From assembly GCF_900100455.1 (NCBI RefSeq), contig NZ_FNCV01000001.1, forward strand, positions 537,093 through 601,092: a stretch of 64,000 bases of DNA. The letters are read 5' to 3'. Position 1 is the stretch's first letter; each line of letters starts with the position of its first letter. Origin of the DNA: Roseospirillum parvum (GTDB lineage Bacteria > Pseudomonadota > Alphaproteobacteria > Rhodospirillales > Rhodospirillaceae). The translations under genes were made by a program, and so were the position numbers. Below, in pieces: positions 27,203 through 35,583 of the stretch. Below the pieces are notes generated by a model. It made no database searches. It was given only the letters and a program-made list of their open reading frames with translations, and had not been told where the DNA came from.

Positions 27203-28057
27203 CTATTGTTGCCGCGCCGCCTGTGGTCCCTTCACCTGAGCCACCAGGGCGCGGACCAGGGGCGGTGGCCCCTGGCGGATGTCCAGGTCGTCGAGCGGTT
27301 CGATGCCGGCCGCCCGCAGGGCCAGGGCGAGGCGTCCCCGCCGTGCCTCGGGGACCAGACAGCCGGCCTGCCAACTGGCCAGTTGCTCGAGAAAACGGGC
27401 ATGGTCCGGGTCGTGGAAGGGGAAGCCGGTGTCCTGGCGCGGCTTGAAGCCCTCGGCCTCCCAGTAGGTCACGGTGCCCCGGGTGGCGCCCGGGCGGCGT
27501 CCCTCGGGGCCCCGGTGCACCATGTCCTTGGGCGGGGCGAGGCGGACCCGGCTGAGGTTGGCGCTCACCTCGGCCAGACGGTCGGCGTCGACCGGCTCGG
27601 GGCTCATGGCGGCGATCAGCCCCTGGATCCAGCCGCCGGGATCACCCATCAGCCGCTCGTAGGGCAGGAACAGGGCGCTGGGCGGGGCGATGGCCGACCA
27701 GCGGGCCAGCAGGTTGGCGAAGAACAGGGCCTTCTCGACCGCGAAGCGGTGCCACGCCTCGACCTCCCCGGCGGTCAGGCGTTCGGGAAAGTCGAGCTCG
27801 AACCACGAGCAGATGGCCGGGTAGGGGCGGCGGTACTGGATGACGTAGGGCCGGCCCGCCACCACCGGGGTGTTCAGCGTGAAGTCGTGGTTCTTCTGCA
27901 GGATGGTGTGTGCCTGCTGGCAGGGGATGTCCTGGCAGCACTGGTTGTTGTCGCACCACCGCCAGGGCTCGCCGAAATAGTCCATGACGTGGCGCATCAG
28001 CAGATGAAAGCCGCTGCGCGGGAAGGAGATGCTCTGAAGCGGGGTGGGGCGGTTCAT
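27203..28057 (-). CDS. Putative sulfotransferase-like protein
   Basis: 284 residues from the ATG at 28057. SFPRSGFHLLMRH (about 9-21) resembles the 5'-phosphosulfate loop of PAPS-dependent sulfotransferases, and YRRPYPAICSWFELD matches the 3'-phosphate-binding segment loosely. A Cys-rich stretch, WCDNNQCCQDIPCQQ, follows the first motif and is unusual. It stands alone, 145 bases after the upstream end of the divergent-side spacer and 225 bases from purK. Acceptor unknown; a carbohydrate of the nearby glycan locus is possible. The family assignment rests on two motifs. Confidence 0.6.
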   Translation of the reverse strand: MNRPTPLQSISFPRSGFHLLMRHVMDYFGEPWRWCDNNQCCQDIPCQQAHTILQKNHDFTLNTPVVAGRPYVIQYRRPYPAICSWFELDFPERLTAGEVEAWHRFAVEKALFFANLLARWSAIAPPSALFLPYERLMGDPGGWIQGLIAAMSPEPVDADRLAEVSANLSRVRLAPPKDMVHRGPEGRRPGATRGTVTYWEAEGFKPRQDTGFPFHDPDHARFLEQLASWQAGCLVPEARRGRLALALRAAGIEPLDDLDIRQGPPPLVRALVAQVKGPQAARQQ

Positions 28058-28152
28058 CGGCCATTCCGTCGCTGATCGCGGGACCCGTCTGGGCGGGGCG
28101 TGCTCTAAATTATTGAATCGAGAGCGGTTTGCGAACCGGACCCCAGAAGCCA

Positions 28153-28180
28153 GTGATTCCGTTCTGGCGCAAAACGCCCT
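28153..28180 (+). repeat. 28-bp dispersed repeat, copy A
   Basis: Begins GTGATTCCGTT and ends GCGCAAAACGCCCT. A copy with the same length and spacing occurs in inverted orientation at 39415-39442. It lies about 100 bases upstream of the sulfotransferase-like gene. Confidence 0.65.
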
Positions 28181-28282
28181 AACGACGTGGCCGATCATTC
28201 TACCCGATGACGGGCGTCAGGTCGCTGGTTGGCTGGCGGCGCGGTGGGCGACCCCGCCGCCGCCGCCGCGCCGCCCGGTCGA

Positions 28283-29398
28283 TCAGTCGGCGCGCCACGG
28301 GCGCAGGCGGTTGACGTGCCCCATCTTGCGGCCCGGGCGGGCCTCGGCCTTGCCGTACAGGTGCAGGCAGGCCCCGGGCTCGGCGAGCAGGGCGCGCACC
28401 GCCTCGGGGTTGGCTTCCTCGCCCAGCAGGTTGGTCATCTCGGCGTCGGCCAGCCGCAGCGGGCTGCCCAGGGGCAGGCCACAGATGGCCCTGATGTGCT
28501 GCTCGAACTGGTCGGTCAGGCAGGCGTCCTGGGTCCAGTGGCCGGAGTTGTGGACCCGGGGCGCCATCTCGTTGACCAGCAGGCGGTGGTCGGCGGTGAC
28601 GAACATCTCGACCGCCATCACCCCGACCAGATCCAGTGCCTCGGCGGCATCCAGGGCGATCCGCCGGGCCTTTTCGGCGACCTCGGCGGGCAGCCGGGCG
28701 GGCACGGTGGAGGTGTGCAGGATGTGGTCGCGGTGCACGTTCCCGGCCGGGTCGAAGGCGGCCGCCGCGCCGTCCAGCCCGCGCGCCACCACCACCGAAA
28801 CCTCGGCCACGAAGTCGACGAAGGATTCGACCAGCACCTCGTCGCTGGCCAGGGCGGCCCAGGCCTGCCCGGCGGCGGCCTCGGGGTCCTGACCGGGCAT
28901 GAGCTTCACCTGCCCCTTGCCGTCGTAGCCCAGGCGGGTGGTCTTGGCCACCGCCGGCGGCGGCACCTCGGCCAGGGCGGCGGCCAGCTCGGCGGCCGAG
29001 GTGGCGATTCGCCACGGCGGCACGGCGGCGCCGATGCGCTCGAAGAAGCGCTTTTCCGAGGGTCGGTGCTGGCCCACCGCGAGCGCCGCCGGGTCCGGGC
29101 GGACCGGCTTCAGGCCGGCCAGGAACTCGACCCCGGGCAGGGCGATGTTCTCGAACTCGTAGGTGATGACGTCGACCTTGGCGGCGAACCCGGCCAGCGC
29201 CTGATGGTCGTCGTAGGCGGCCACGGTGTGGGCGGCCGAGACCTCGAAGGCCGGGCTGGCCGGGTCGGGGCAGAAGGCGTGGCAGCGATAGCCCAGCCGG
29301 GCGGCGGCCAGGGCCAGCATGCGGCCCAACTGGCCACCGCCCAGGATGCCGATGGTCGCCCCCGGGGGCAGCGCGGCAAGGGCGGGCTGGTTGGTCAT
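28283..29398 (-). CDS. purK: N5-carboxyaminoimidazole ribonucleotide synthase
   Basis: 371 residues, ATP-grasp fold. PurK carboxylates AIR with ATP and bicarbonate to N5-CAIR in purine synthesis. The start GATIGILGGGQLGRMLALAAARLGY is diagnostic. ATP-grasp residues are in VVAKTTRLGYDGKGQ and the metal site in NEMAPRVHNSGHWT. It follows purE by seven bases in the same transcript. Confidence 0.96.
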   Translation of the reverse strand: MTNQPALAALPPGATIGILGGGQLGRMLALAAARLGYRCHAFCPDPASPAFEVSAAHTVAAYDDHQALAGFAAKVDVITYEFENIALPGVEFLAGLKPVRPDPAALAVGQHRPSEKRFFERIGAAVPPWRIATSAAELAAALAEVPPPAVAKTTRLGYDGKGQVKLMPGQDPEAAAGQAWAALASDEVLVESFVDFVAEVSVVVARGLDGAAAAFDPAGNVHRDHILHTSTVPARLPAEVAEKARRIALDAAEALDLVGVMAVEMFVTADHRLLVNEMAPRVHNSGHWTQDACLTDQFEQHIRAICGLPLGSPLRLADAEMTNLLGEEANPEAVRALLAEPGACLHLYGKAEARPGRKMGHVNRLRPWRAD

Positions 29399-29405
29399 CG
29401 CCGGC

Positions 29406-29891
29406 TCACGGATCGCTCGGGGTTTCGGCCACGGCGTCGGTCTGCGCCTGCCGCCAGGCGGCCAGCCGCTCGGCCAGATCCGGGTCCATCAGGGCGAGCA
29501 CCGAGGCCGCCAGCAGGGCGGCGTTGCGCGCCCCGGCCTGACCGATGGCCAGCGTGCCGACCGGCACCCCGCCCGGCATCTGGACGATCGACAGCAGGCT
29601 GTCCAGGCCTTTCAGGGTGCGGCTTTCCACCGGCACCCCGAACACCGGCAGGGTGGTCAGGGCGGCCGCCATGCCGGGCAGGTGGGCGGCCCCGCCGGCC
29701 CCGGCGATCAGCGTCTTGAGGCCGCGCTCCCGGGCGCTGCTGGCGTAGTCGTAAAGGCGCTTGGGGGTGCGGTGGGCGGAGACGATGCGCACCTCGTGCG
29801 GGACCTTGAGGTCCTCCAGCACGGCCGAGGCCGGGCGCAGGGTCTCCCAGTCCGACTGGCTGCCCATGATGATGCCGACCAGGGGGCGCAT
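29406..29891 (-). CDS. purE: N5-CAIR mutase
   Basis: 161 residues, class I PurE. It converts N5-CAIR from PurK to [20 protein letters not shown] (residues 7-22) and [13 protein letters not shown] with the catalytic His, then [10 protein letters not shown], are all present. It is first in the purE-purK pair. Confidence 0.96.
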   Translation of the reverse strand: MRPLVGIIMGSQSDWETLRPASAVLEDLKVPHEVRIVSAHRTPKRLYDYASSARERGLKTLIAGAGGAAHLPGMAAALTTLPVFGVPVESRTLKGLDSLLSIVQMPGGVPVGTLAIGQAGARNAALLAASVLALMDPDLAERLAAWRQAQTDAVAETPSDP

Positions 29892-30082
29892 CGTGTCTCC
29901 TTTTTCGCCGCCTTGAGGGAGGGGGTGCGCGATCCTTGATGCGGCGCGCCGAGGGTCCGAAAAAAGGCGCGATTATAGGCCCCCGGCCGGCCATGGCAAG
30001 GGGCGCTTTCGGGTTCGGGCTGCACCCCGCCCCGGTTCCTGGTATGGTTGTTCGACAGCCACCGGGGGCCGGGAGGAAGGCA

Positions 30083-30919
30083 GTGGCCGACAGCACCGAT
30101 GTCGGGCCGTTCGCGCGGCCCACCCCGATCAGCGGAACCAGCCGCACCGGGCGCGACAGCCTGGGCGGCGGGGGCGCCGGCGGCCGCCCCCGCCACGGCG
30201 CCACCGACGCCTACGAAGAGGCCCAGGGCGGCGGCGGGCATGGCCACATCGTCGACGAGGCCTCGGTGCTGGGCATCCCGGCCCATGGCCTGACCGAGGC
30301 CCAGCGCGCCGCCCTCGGCCAACTGGTCGGCGAGATGGAGCGTCTGCGCTGGCAGTTGCAGCAAAGCGAGGGCCGTCAGGCCTATCTCGAGGATCTGGCC
30401 GACCGCCACGCCTTCCTGCCGTTGATCAACCACCGCGCCTTCCTGCGCAAGCTGGCCTGGGCCATCGATCAGGTCGAGCAGCAAGCCTTCGAGGCCGCCC
30501 TGCTCTATGTCTACGTGGCCCCCTTCGAGATGATCCGCCTGCGCCACGGCATCCACGCCGCCGAGGCGGCGTTGACCCATGTCGCCCGGGTGCTGCAGGC
30601 CAACGTGCGCAGCAGCGACATCGTGGGCAGCCTGGGCGGGCCGGCGCTGGGCGTCATCCTCACCCTGACCGATGCCGAGGCGGTGAAGGACAAGGCCGGG
30701 CTCCTGGTCCGCCGCATGGCCAACAGCGACTTCGTCTGGCGCGGCCAGACCATCGGTGTGCCGGTGTTCACCGGGCTGCGCGCCCTGGCCTCGGGCGACA
30801 CCCCCAACGGCGCCGTGGCCGGGGCCGATCAGGCCATGCGCGGCCATCTGCTGGCGACCGAGGATCTGGTGCCGCAACGCCACAGCTGGCCGGCCGAATG
30901 GCTGGAGGGGGAAGGGTAG
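30083..30919 (+). CDS. Degenerate GGDEF-domain protein
   Basis: 278 residues from the GTG at 30083, with GGAGGAAGG immediately upstream. A disordered Gly/Arg/Pro-rich N-terminus (1-60) is followed by a short coiled coil (about 80-105) and a GGDEF-like domain (about 110-260). The signature loop reads SLGGPALGVIL (183-193) where SGGDEFxxLL is expected, and the metal-binding Asp of the first strand is replaced (LYVYVAPFEMIR). It should not make c-di-GMP and may bind a nucleotide or act as a scaffold. It is divergent from purE. Confidence 0.75.
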   Translation: MADSTDVGPFARPTPISGTSRTGRDSLGGGGAGGRPRHGATDAYEEAQGGGGHGHIVDEASVLGIPAHGLTEAQRAALGQLVGEMERLRWQLQQSEGRQAYLEDLADRHAFLPLINHRAFLRKLAWAIDQVEQQAFEAALLYVYVAPFEMIRLRHGIHAAEAALTHVARVLQANVRSSDIVGSLGGPALGVILTLTDAEAVKDKAGLLVRRMANSDFVWRGQTIGVPVFTGLRALASGDTPNGAVAGADQAMRGHLLATEDLVPQRHSWPAEWLEGEG

Positions 30920-30938
30920 GGCCGGTCCGGCGGGTCAG

Positions 30939-31148
30939 TCAGGCGATGATGTCGGGGACCAGACGCGAGGTGATGCGGCCGATCTCGTCCTTGAGGACCA
31001 GCTTGCGCTTTTTCAGCCGCTGCAATTGCAACTGGTTGAACGGCGAATGCTCGGTCAGCCGCGCTATCACCTCGTCCAGGTCGCGGTGTTCCAGCTCAAG
31101 CTCGTGCAGGCGGGCGCGCAGGATGTCGAGGTCGTCGGGATCGGTCAT
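30939..31148 (-). CDS. DUF465 (YdcH-like) small coiled-coil protein
   Basis: 69 residues from the ATG at 31148. The whole protein is a helical hairpin: LRARLHELELEHRDLDEVIARL then LQRLKKRKLVLKDEIGRI, the conserved K-K-x-K-L-x-L-K-D-E-I of the family. Function is unknown; it is very common in alphaproteobacteria. It converges with the GGDEF-like gene across 19 bases. Confidence 0.88.
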   Translation of the reverse strand: MTDPDDLDILRARLHELELEHRDLDEVIARLTEHSPFNQLQLQRLKKRKLVLKDEIGRITSRLVPDIIA

Positions 31149-31420
31149 CGGGGGGCGCTGGCTGATTTCCCAAGGGGCGCGCCGCCATCCGGGCCGGCGC
31201 TCGTCGCGGGCGGCCGGGGCGGCTTCATGGCAATGAAACTGGCCGCCGGGCCCGGGACACGGTATGGCTGATCTCTGTATGGCTGGAAACGGCGCTTGCG
31301 GACAAGTCTTTTCGTGGCCCATCCTGTCACTGCCTGGGTCTTTGGTCGGTGCCGATGACAGCCGCCCTTGCGATCCCCACCTGATGGCAAGGGCGTGGTG
31401 CCTGGATGTTCCAAGGGCGT
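31149..31420. other. Non-coding leader region between DUF465 gene and pfk
   Basis: No gene with a supported start or family was found on either strand. The region presumably holds the divergent promoters of the DUF465 gene and pfk. Downstream it runs into a 12-bp tandem array. Confidence 0.5.
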
Positions 31421-31487
31421 CTTGGCGGACCACTTGGCGGACCACTTGGCGGACCACTTGGCGGGCCACTTGGTGGACCACTTGGCG
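31421..31487. repeat. 12-bp tandem array upstream of pfk
   Basis: Five head-to-tail copies of CTTGGCGGACCA (units at 31421, 31433, 31445, 31457, 31469; the fourth and fifth each carry one change) plus a partial sixth. It ends 59 bases before the pfk start codon. Copy-number change would alter promoter spacing without affecting a reading frame. Confidence 0.92.
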
Positions 31488-31545
31488 CGGAGGCTCCCGC
31501 CATTCCCTTGATGACAAGACGTGAAGACAGGAGCACGGAGAACAG

Positions 31546-32697
31546 ATGGGCGATATCCGACGGCTTGGCGTACTGACCAGCGGCGGCGACTGCGCTGGCC
31601 TCAACGCGGTCATCCGGGCGGTGGTGCAGCGCGCCGTGAGGACCTACGGCTGGAAGGTGCTGGGCATCAAGGACGGCACCATGGGCCTGATGGACCGGCC
31701 CTTGCAGTACCGCGAGCTGGACCTGGAAACCTTCTCCGGCGGCGTGCTGCGCGAGGGGGGCACCCTGCTTGGCACCACCAACAAGGGCGACCCGTTCAAC
31801 TTCCCCATGCCCGACGGCACTTTTCGCGACCGCTCGATGGATTTCGTCGACGGCTTCAACCGGTTGCGTCTGGATGCCCTGGTGGTGATCGGCGGTGACG
31901 GCTCGATGAACATCGTCTCGCGGCTGTGCGAGCGCGGCGGCATCGGCATGGTCGGGGTGCCCAAGACCATCGACAACGATGTCCACGGCACCGACTACGC
32001 GGTCGGCTTCTCCACCGCCTGCGCCGTGGTCACCGATGCCCTGGACCGCCTGCAGCCGACGGCGGCCAGCCATCACCGGGTGATGATCCTCGAGGTGATG
32101 GGGCGCGACGCCGGGCACATCGCCATCAACAGCGGCATCGCCGGCGGCGCCGACGTCATCCTCATTCCCGAGGTGGGCTACACCCTGGACGGCATCACCC
32201 GCAAGATCAGGGGTGTCCTGAACGAGGGCCGCAGCCATGCCCTGATCGTGGTCGCCGAGGGGGTGCGCACCGAAAGCGGCGAGAAGGCCACCGTGGCCCA
32301 GGCCGACGGGCAGATCCGCTATGGCGGCATCGGCCAGTACCTGACCCACGCCCTGGCCCAACGCCTGCCCGACGTGGAAACCCGGGTCACCGTGCTCGGC
32401 CACGTGCAGCGCGGCGGGGCGCCCGACGCGCGGGATCGCATGCTGGCCTCGTCGTTCGGGGTGCACGCGGTCGATCTGGTGGCCGCCGGCCAGTTCGGGC
32501 GCATGGTCGCCTGGCAGAACCGGGGGGTGACCTCGGTGCCGCTGGAGGAGGCGACCATCGGGCCGCGCTCGCTGGAGCCGGACGGGCCGCTGATCGGCGT
32601 CGCCCGGGGGCTGGGCACCTATGTCGGCGAGGAAGACCCGGCGCGCGCCACCGAGACCACCGCCGAGACCGAGGGGACCGCCGCGGCGCAGAGCTGA
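31546..32697 (+). CDS. pfk: 6-phosphofructokinase, group III (ATP-type signature)
   Basis: 383 residues; GGAG lies six bases before the ATG. It phosphorylates fructose-6-phosphate. TSGGDCAGLNAVIR (11-24), IGGDGSM (115-121) and PKTIDND (139-145) are clear. Gly in GGDGS indicates ATP use, while Lys in PKTIDND is shared with PPi-dependent enzymes; this Gly/Lys combination marks the mixed group III PFKs. MGRDAGHIA and the effector-region motifs follow. A 12-bp tandem array lies just upstream. Confidence 0.93.
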   Translation: MGDIRRLGVLTSGGDCAGLNAVIRAVVQRAVRTYGWKVLGIKDGTMGLMDRPLQYRELDLETFSGGVLREGGTLLGTTNKGDPFNFPMPDGTFRDRSMDFVDGFNRLRLDALVVIGGDGSMNIVSRLCERGGIGMVGVPKTIDNDVHGTDYAVGFSTACAVVTDALDRLQPTAASHHRVMILEVMGRDAGHIAINSGIAGGADVILIPEVGYTLDGITRKIRGVLNEGRSHALIVVAEGVRTESGEKATVAQADGQIRYGGIGQYLTHALAQRLPDVETRVTVLGHVQRGGAPDARDRMLASSFGVHAVDLVAAGQFGRMVAWQNRGVTSVPLEEATIGPRSLEPDGPLIGVARGLGTYVGEEDPARATETTAETEGTAAAQS

Positions 32698-32747
32698 GCC
32701 CCGGTCGCGTCAGGAGACCGCGCGCCCGCCCGACCGGTGTGGCAAAC

Positions 32748-33665
32748 TCAACCGGCCGGCGGGGCGTCCAGGTCGAAGCCCAGGCGCGCCGCCGGCAGGT
32801 TGGCCACGGCGCACAGCCGCTCGATCTCCGGCCGGCTGCTGTCGAGGATCCTGTGGCGCACGGAGGCCGGTATCTCGGGCACGAAGGCTTGGCCGTGGCC
32901 ACTCAGCCGGCCAGCCAGGGGGCGCAGTCCGTCGGGCAGGGCGTGCCAGAGGCGGCGCGCCAGTCCGTACAGGGCCGGGCTGGCGGAGAGCCGGGTTTGC
33001 AGGCGGCTCATGCGCCGGTTGCGGGGTTTCTGGTCGAACAGCGCCACGGTCCGCGCCTCGTCCAGCCCGCAGCGGTGGGCCAGATCCCGGGCAAAGGCGG
33101 CCGGTTCGGCGCGCAGGGTCTCCAGGCTGTTGATCAGCAGCCGCTCGGCGCCGAAGGTGCGGGCGAAGGTCTCGGCCACCCGTCCGTAGCTGATCATGCC
33201 CAGAATGTCCTGGTTGTCGGCCCAATTGTCGTCCAGCCATTTCTGGAAGCTGTCACGGGTTTTGCCCGTCCCGACCGACTGGGTGTAGAGCGAGGCGACC
33301 AGATCCACCGGGTGGCGAACGGTGAACAGGATCAGCGTGTTCGGCCCGGTGACCTGCTTCAGGCGCTCGGGCAGGTGGTCGAAATCGGGGTGGCGCGGCT
33401 CGGCGAAGCGGCCGTCGGAAAGGGCGGCCAGCCGACGCTCCGGCGTGCCCGTCTCCAGCCGCGCCGCGACCTCGCCACGGCAGAAGGCGGCGTCAAAGTC
33501 GCGCAGGCCGGCGATCTGCTCCAGCACGGTCCACATGGCGTCGCCCTGCGGGAACGGCTTGCCGAGGAAGTTGATCTGTGGGTGCTGGGGGAAGAAAGCC
33601 TGGTTGAAGAAGGTCGTGCCGCACTTGAAGTGCCCGATTCGAACGATGAAGGAAGAGTCGTGCAT
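32748..33665 (-). CDS. PAPS-dependent sulfotransferase family protein
   Basis: 305 residues from MHDSSFIVRIGHFKCGTTFF; an in-frame ATG at 33704 would add 13 residues and neither start has a strong ribosome site. HFKCGTTFF (12-20) is the 5'-phosphosulfate loop and FTVRHPVDLVASLY the 3'-phosphate motif (RxPxxxxxS). Such enzymes sulfate carbohydrates or lipids. It converges with pfk and is transcribed in line with the GT39-like gene 340 bases upstream. Acceptor unknown. Confidence 0.8.
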   Translation of the reverse strand: MHDSSFIVRIGHFKCGTTFFNQAFFPQHPQINFLGKPFPQGDAMWTVLEQIAGLRDFDAAFCRGEVAARLETGTPERRLAALSDGRFAEPRHPDFDHLPERLKQVTGPNTLILFTVRHPVDLVASLYTQSVGTGKTRDSFQKWLDDNWADNQDILGMISYGRVAETFARTFGAERLLINSLETLRAEPAAFARDLAHRCGLDEARTVALFDQKPRNRRMSRLQTRLSASPALYGLARRLWHALPDGLRPLAGRLSGHGQAFVPEIPASVRHRILDSSRPEIERLCAVANLPAARLGFDLDAPPAG

Positions 33666-34004
33666 GGTTTCGCCGGTGTCAGTAGGGGAGGGCGCGGTGG
33701 TCATGCCGCGTGCGGCGGGGCGGGCAAGGGTCCCGAGGTCCGGCCGGCCCATCGCGGGCCGGATCGACGGGGCCGGGGCTGGGAACAGGGCGGACCGTCT
33801 GGTGGTGCGGGGATCGTGTGGGAGACGTCGTGAGCCTGTCGGAAACGATGGCGCTTGGGTGGAATCGGCACCGTGGACCCCATCAGCCGACCCCTTTTTC
33901 TGGAAAGAGGGCCATGCCGTCAACTGGCTTTCAGCCCGGCGGTGCCATCGCGACAGGGCACAGACCGAGGCGATGTGACCGGTCCTCCCCCGGTGGTCGC
34001 TCGG
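33666..34004. other. Gene-free spacer
   Basis: 339 bases between the GT39-like stop and the sulfotransferase start, both on the minus strand. No coding region with a start or family match was found. A short ACCGG/CCGGT stem lies near 33978-33996, without a T-run, so no terminator is claimed. Confidence 0.45.
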
Positions 34005-35321
34005 TCAGCCCGCGCGGCTTTCTGGCGGGGTGGCCGACTCCGGTGGGCGGCGCGACAGTGAGCCAACCAGCCACGCCACCGCCAGCCCGGCCAACACGAC
34101 CAGGAAAGGCTCCAGCGGAAAGCGGTAGCGGATCGAGCCGATGGTCGCCATGTGCACGGCGGTCAGGTAGCCGGTGAACAGCAGCATCGGCGTTAGTGGC
34201 CGCCAGTGGCGTCGCCCCCCCACCACCAGGAAGGCGATCGCTCCGACCAGCGCCAACCCGTAGCTGAGCAGCGAGGCGGCGATGATGTGCGGCGCCGTGT
34301 ACTGCTTGGCATAGGGCCACAGGCGCCAGAAGCGGACGAACTTCTTGCCCGACAGGGTCAGCCAGCGCCCGGGGTGGTCGTGGATGAACTGGACCGCCGC
34401 CTGCGTCATCGCACGGTCGCGTTCCACCGGGTCGGTGATGCCGATGAAGGGGCTGTAATCCACGTCGTCGCTGCGCCCGTTGTCGGTATTCACCCCGCCG
34501 CCCGAGGTGTTGGCCGGGTTGGCCCCCGAATAGAGAACCAGCGAGCCGCCCAGGTTGAGGCGCACGAAGGTGCCGTATTTCTCGTGGTTGTGGATCCACC
34601 ACGGGGTCATCAGGGTGACGTAGATCAGCCCCAGGACCAGTCCCTGGCGCAGCAACAGACCCCACGAGCGCCGATGCACGACCAGAATGAAGGCGGCCAG
34701 CAGGATGGGGTAGGCCAGCTCGCCGGTGGGGCGGATCAGGATCGAGGCCACGGCGGCCAGCGACCCCCACAGGTAGCGCTCGCGGGTCCACAGCAGGAAG
34801 ACCAGACAAAGCAGGAAGGTGAAGCTGGTCTCGGTCAGCCCGCTGACGGCATAGAACAGGGCATGCGGCCAGGCGGCCCAGGCCAGGGCGGCCAGATTGG
34901 CCCCCAGCCGCGCCGTCTGGGGCGGGATCGTGCCGCCGTGGCTGGCCAGCGCCAGGGCCAGCTCGCGGACCAGCCAGATGGTGGCCAGCGATAGCACGAT
35001 GTCGAACAGGTGCAGGAACACACCGCCGCCCAGCCCAAAGGCGACGAGGGAATAGAGCGGCATGTAGGTGTGGGTCTGGACCAGCCCGGTCTCGACCAGC
35101 GCCCGGCCATCGGCCACATAGGCCGCGGTGTCGGGGAAACCCTGGTCCGGCAACAGGACCAGCACGGCCAGCCGCAGCACCAGCCCCAGGGCCAGGATGG
35201 GCCACGGTCCCAGATCGGCGACGCGATCAAGCAGGCGATGGGGCAGGGGGAGGGCGGCTGGGCTCATGGGCGGTGGGCTCGCGGGCAAGGGCAAGGCGGG
35301 TGGCACGGGATCGGGCACCAT
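34005..35321 (-). CDS. Integral membrane glycosyltransferase, GT39/ArnT-like
   Basis: 438 residues from the ATG at 35321, with about eleven hydrophobic helices. PDQGFPDTAAYVADGRALVETG after the first helix carries the acidic residue typical of GT-C polyprenyl-phosphate-sugar transferases. RYRFPLEPFLVVLAGLAVAWLV is the usual C-terminal segment of this family. These enzymes move a sugar from a polyprenyl phosphate to lipid or protein on the periplasmic side. It is divergent from the sugar amidotransferase across 262 bases and so may belong to the surface-glycan locus. Confidence 0.78.
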   Translation of the reverse strand: MVPDPVPPALPLPASPPPMSPAALPLPHRLLDRVADLGPWPILALGLVLRLAVLVLLPDQGFPDTAAYVADGRALVETGLVQTHTYMPLYSLVAFGLGGGVFLHLFDIVLSLATIWLVRELALALASHGGTIPPQTARLGANLAALAWAAWPHALFYAVSGLTETSFTFLLCLVFLLWTRERYLWGSLAAVASILIRPTGELAYPILLAAFILVVHRRSWGLLLRQGLVLGLIYVTLMTPWWIHNHEKYGTFVRLNLGGSLVLYSGANPANTSGGGVNTDNGRSDDVDYSPFIGITDPVERDRAMTQAAVQFIHDHPGRWLTLSGKKFVRFWRLWPYAKQYTAPHIIAASLLSYGLALVGAIAFLVVGGRRHWRPLTPMLLFTGYLTAVHMATIGSIRYRFPLEPFLVVLAGLAVAWLVGSLSRRPPESATPPESRAG

Positions 35322-35583
35322 CCTCCCATAGCAGACCGCGCCGCCGGCGCCTATGCCGTGGCTGCCGGATCGTCGAGGACGCGCCGGATCGGACCCCCGA
35401 GGCTCCCTCGGCGCGCCTTGCCAGGGCCGGGCGCCGCGAGTATGGTTGCCGCCCTTGCCCAAGCCCCTCCCTGTCTGGCCCGCCCGGCCACGCCAGGGGT
35501 CGGCTTGCCAACCCGCGACCTCATTGCCCGGCCGGTGGGACAGGCCACCCCCGGCGCCCGGGCCGTGGAGATAATTCCTCAAC

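Noticed and set aside
31421-31487. Possible CRISPR array
   Set aside because: Units are 12 bp and directly adjacent with no spacers; it is a minisatellite.
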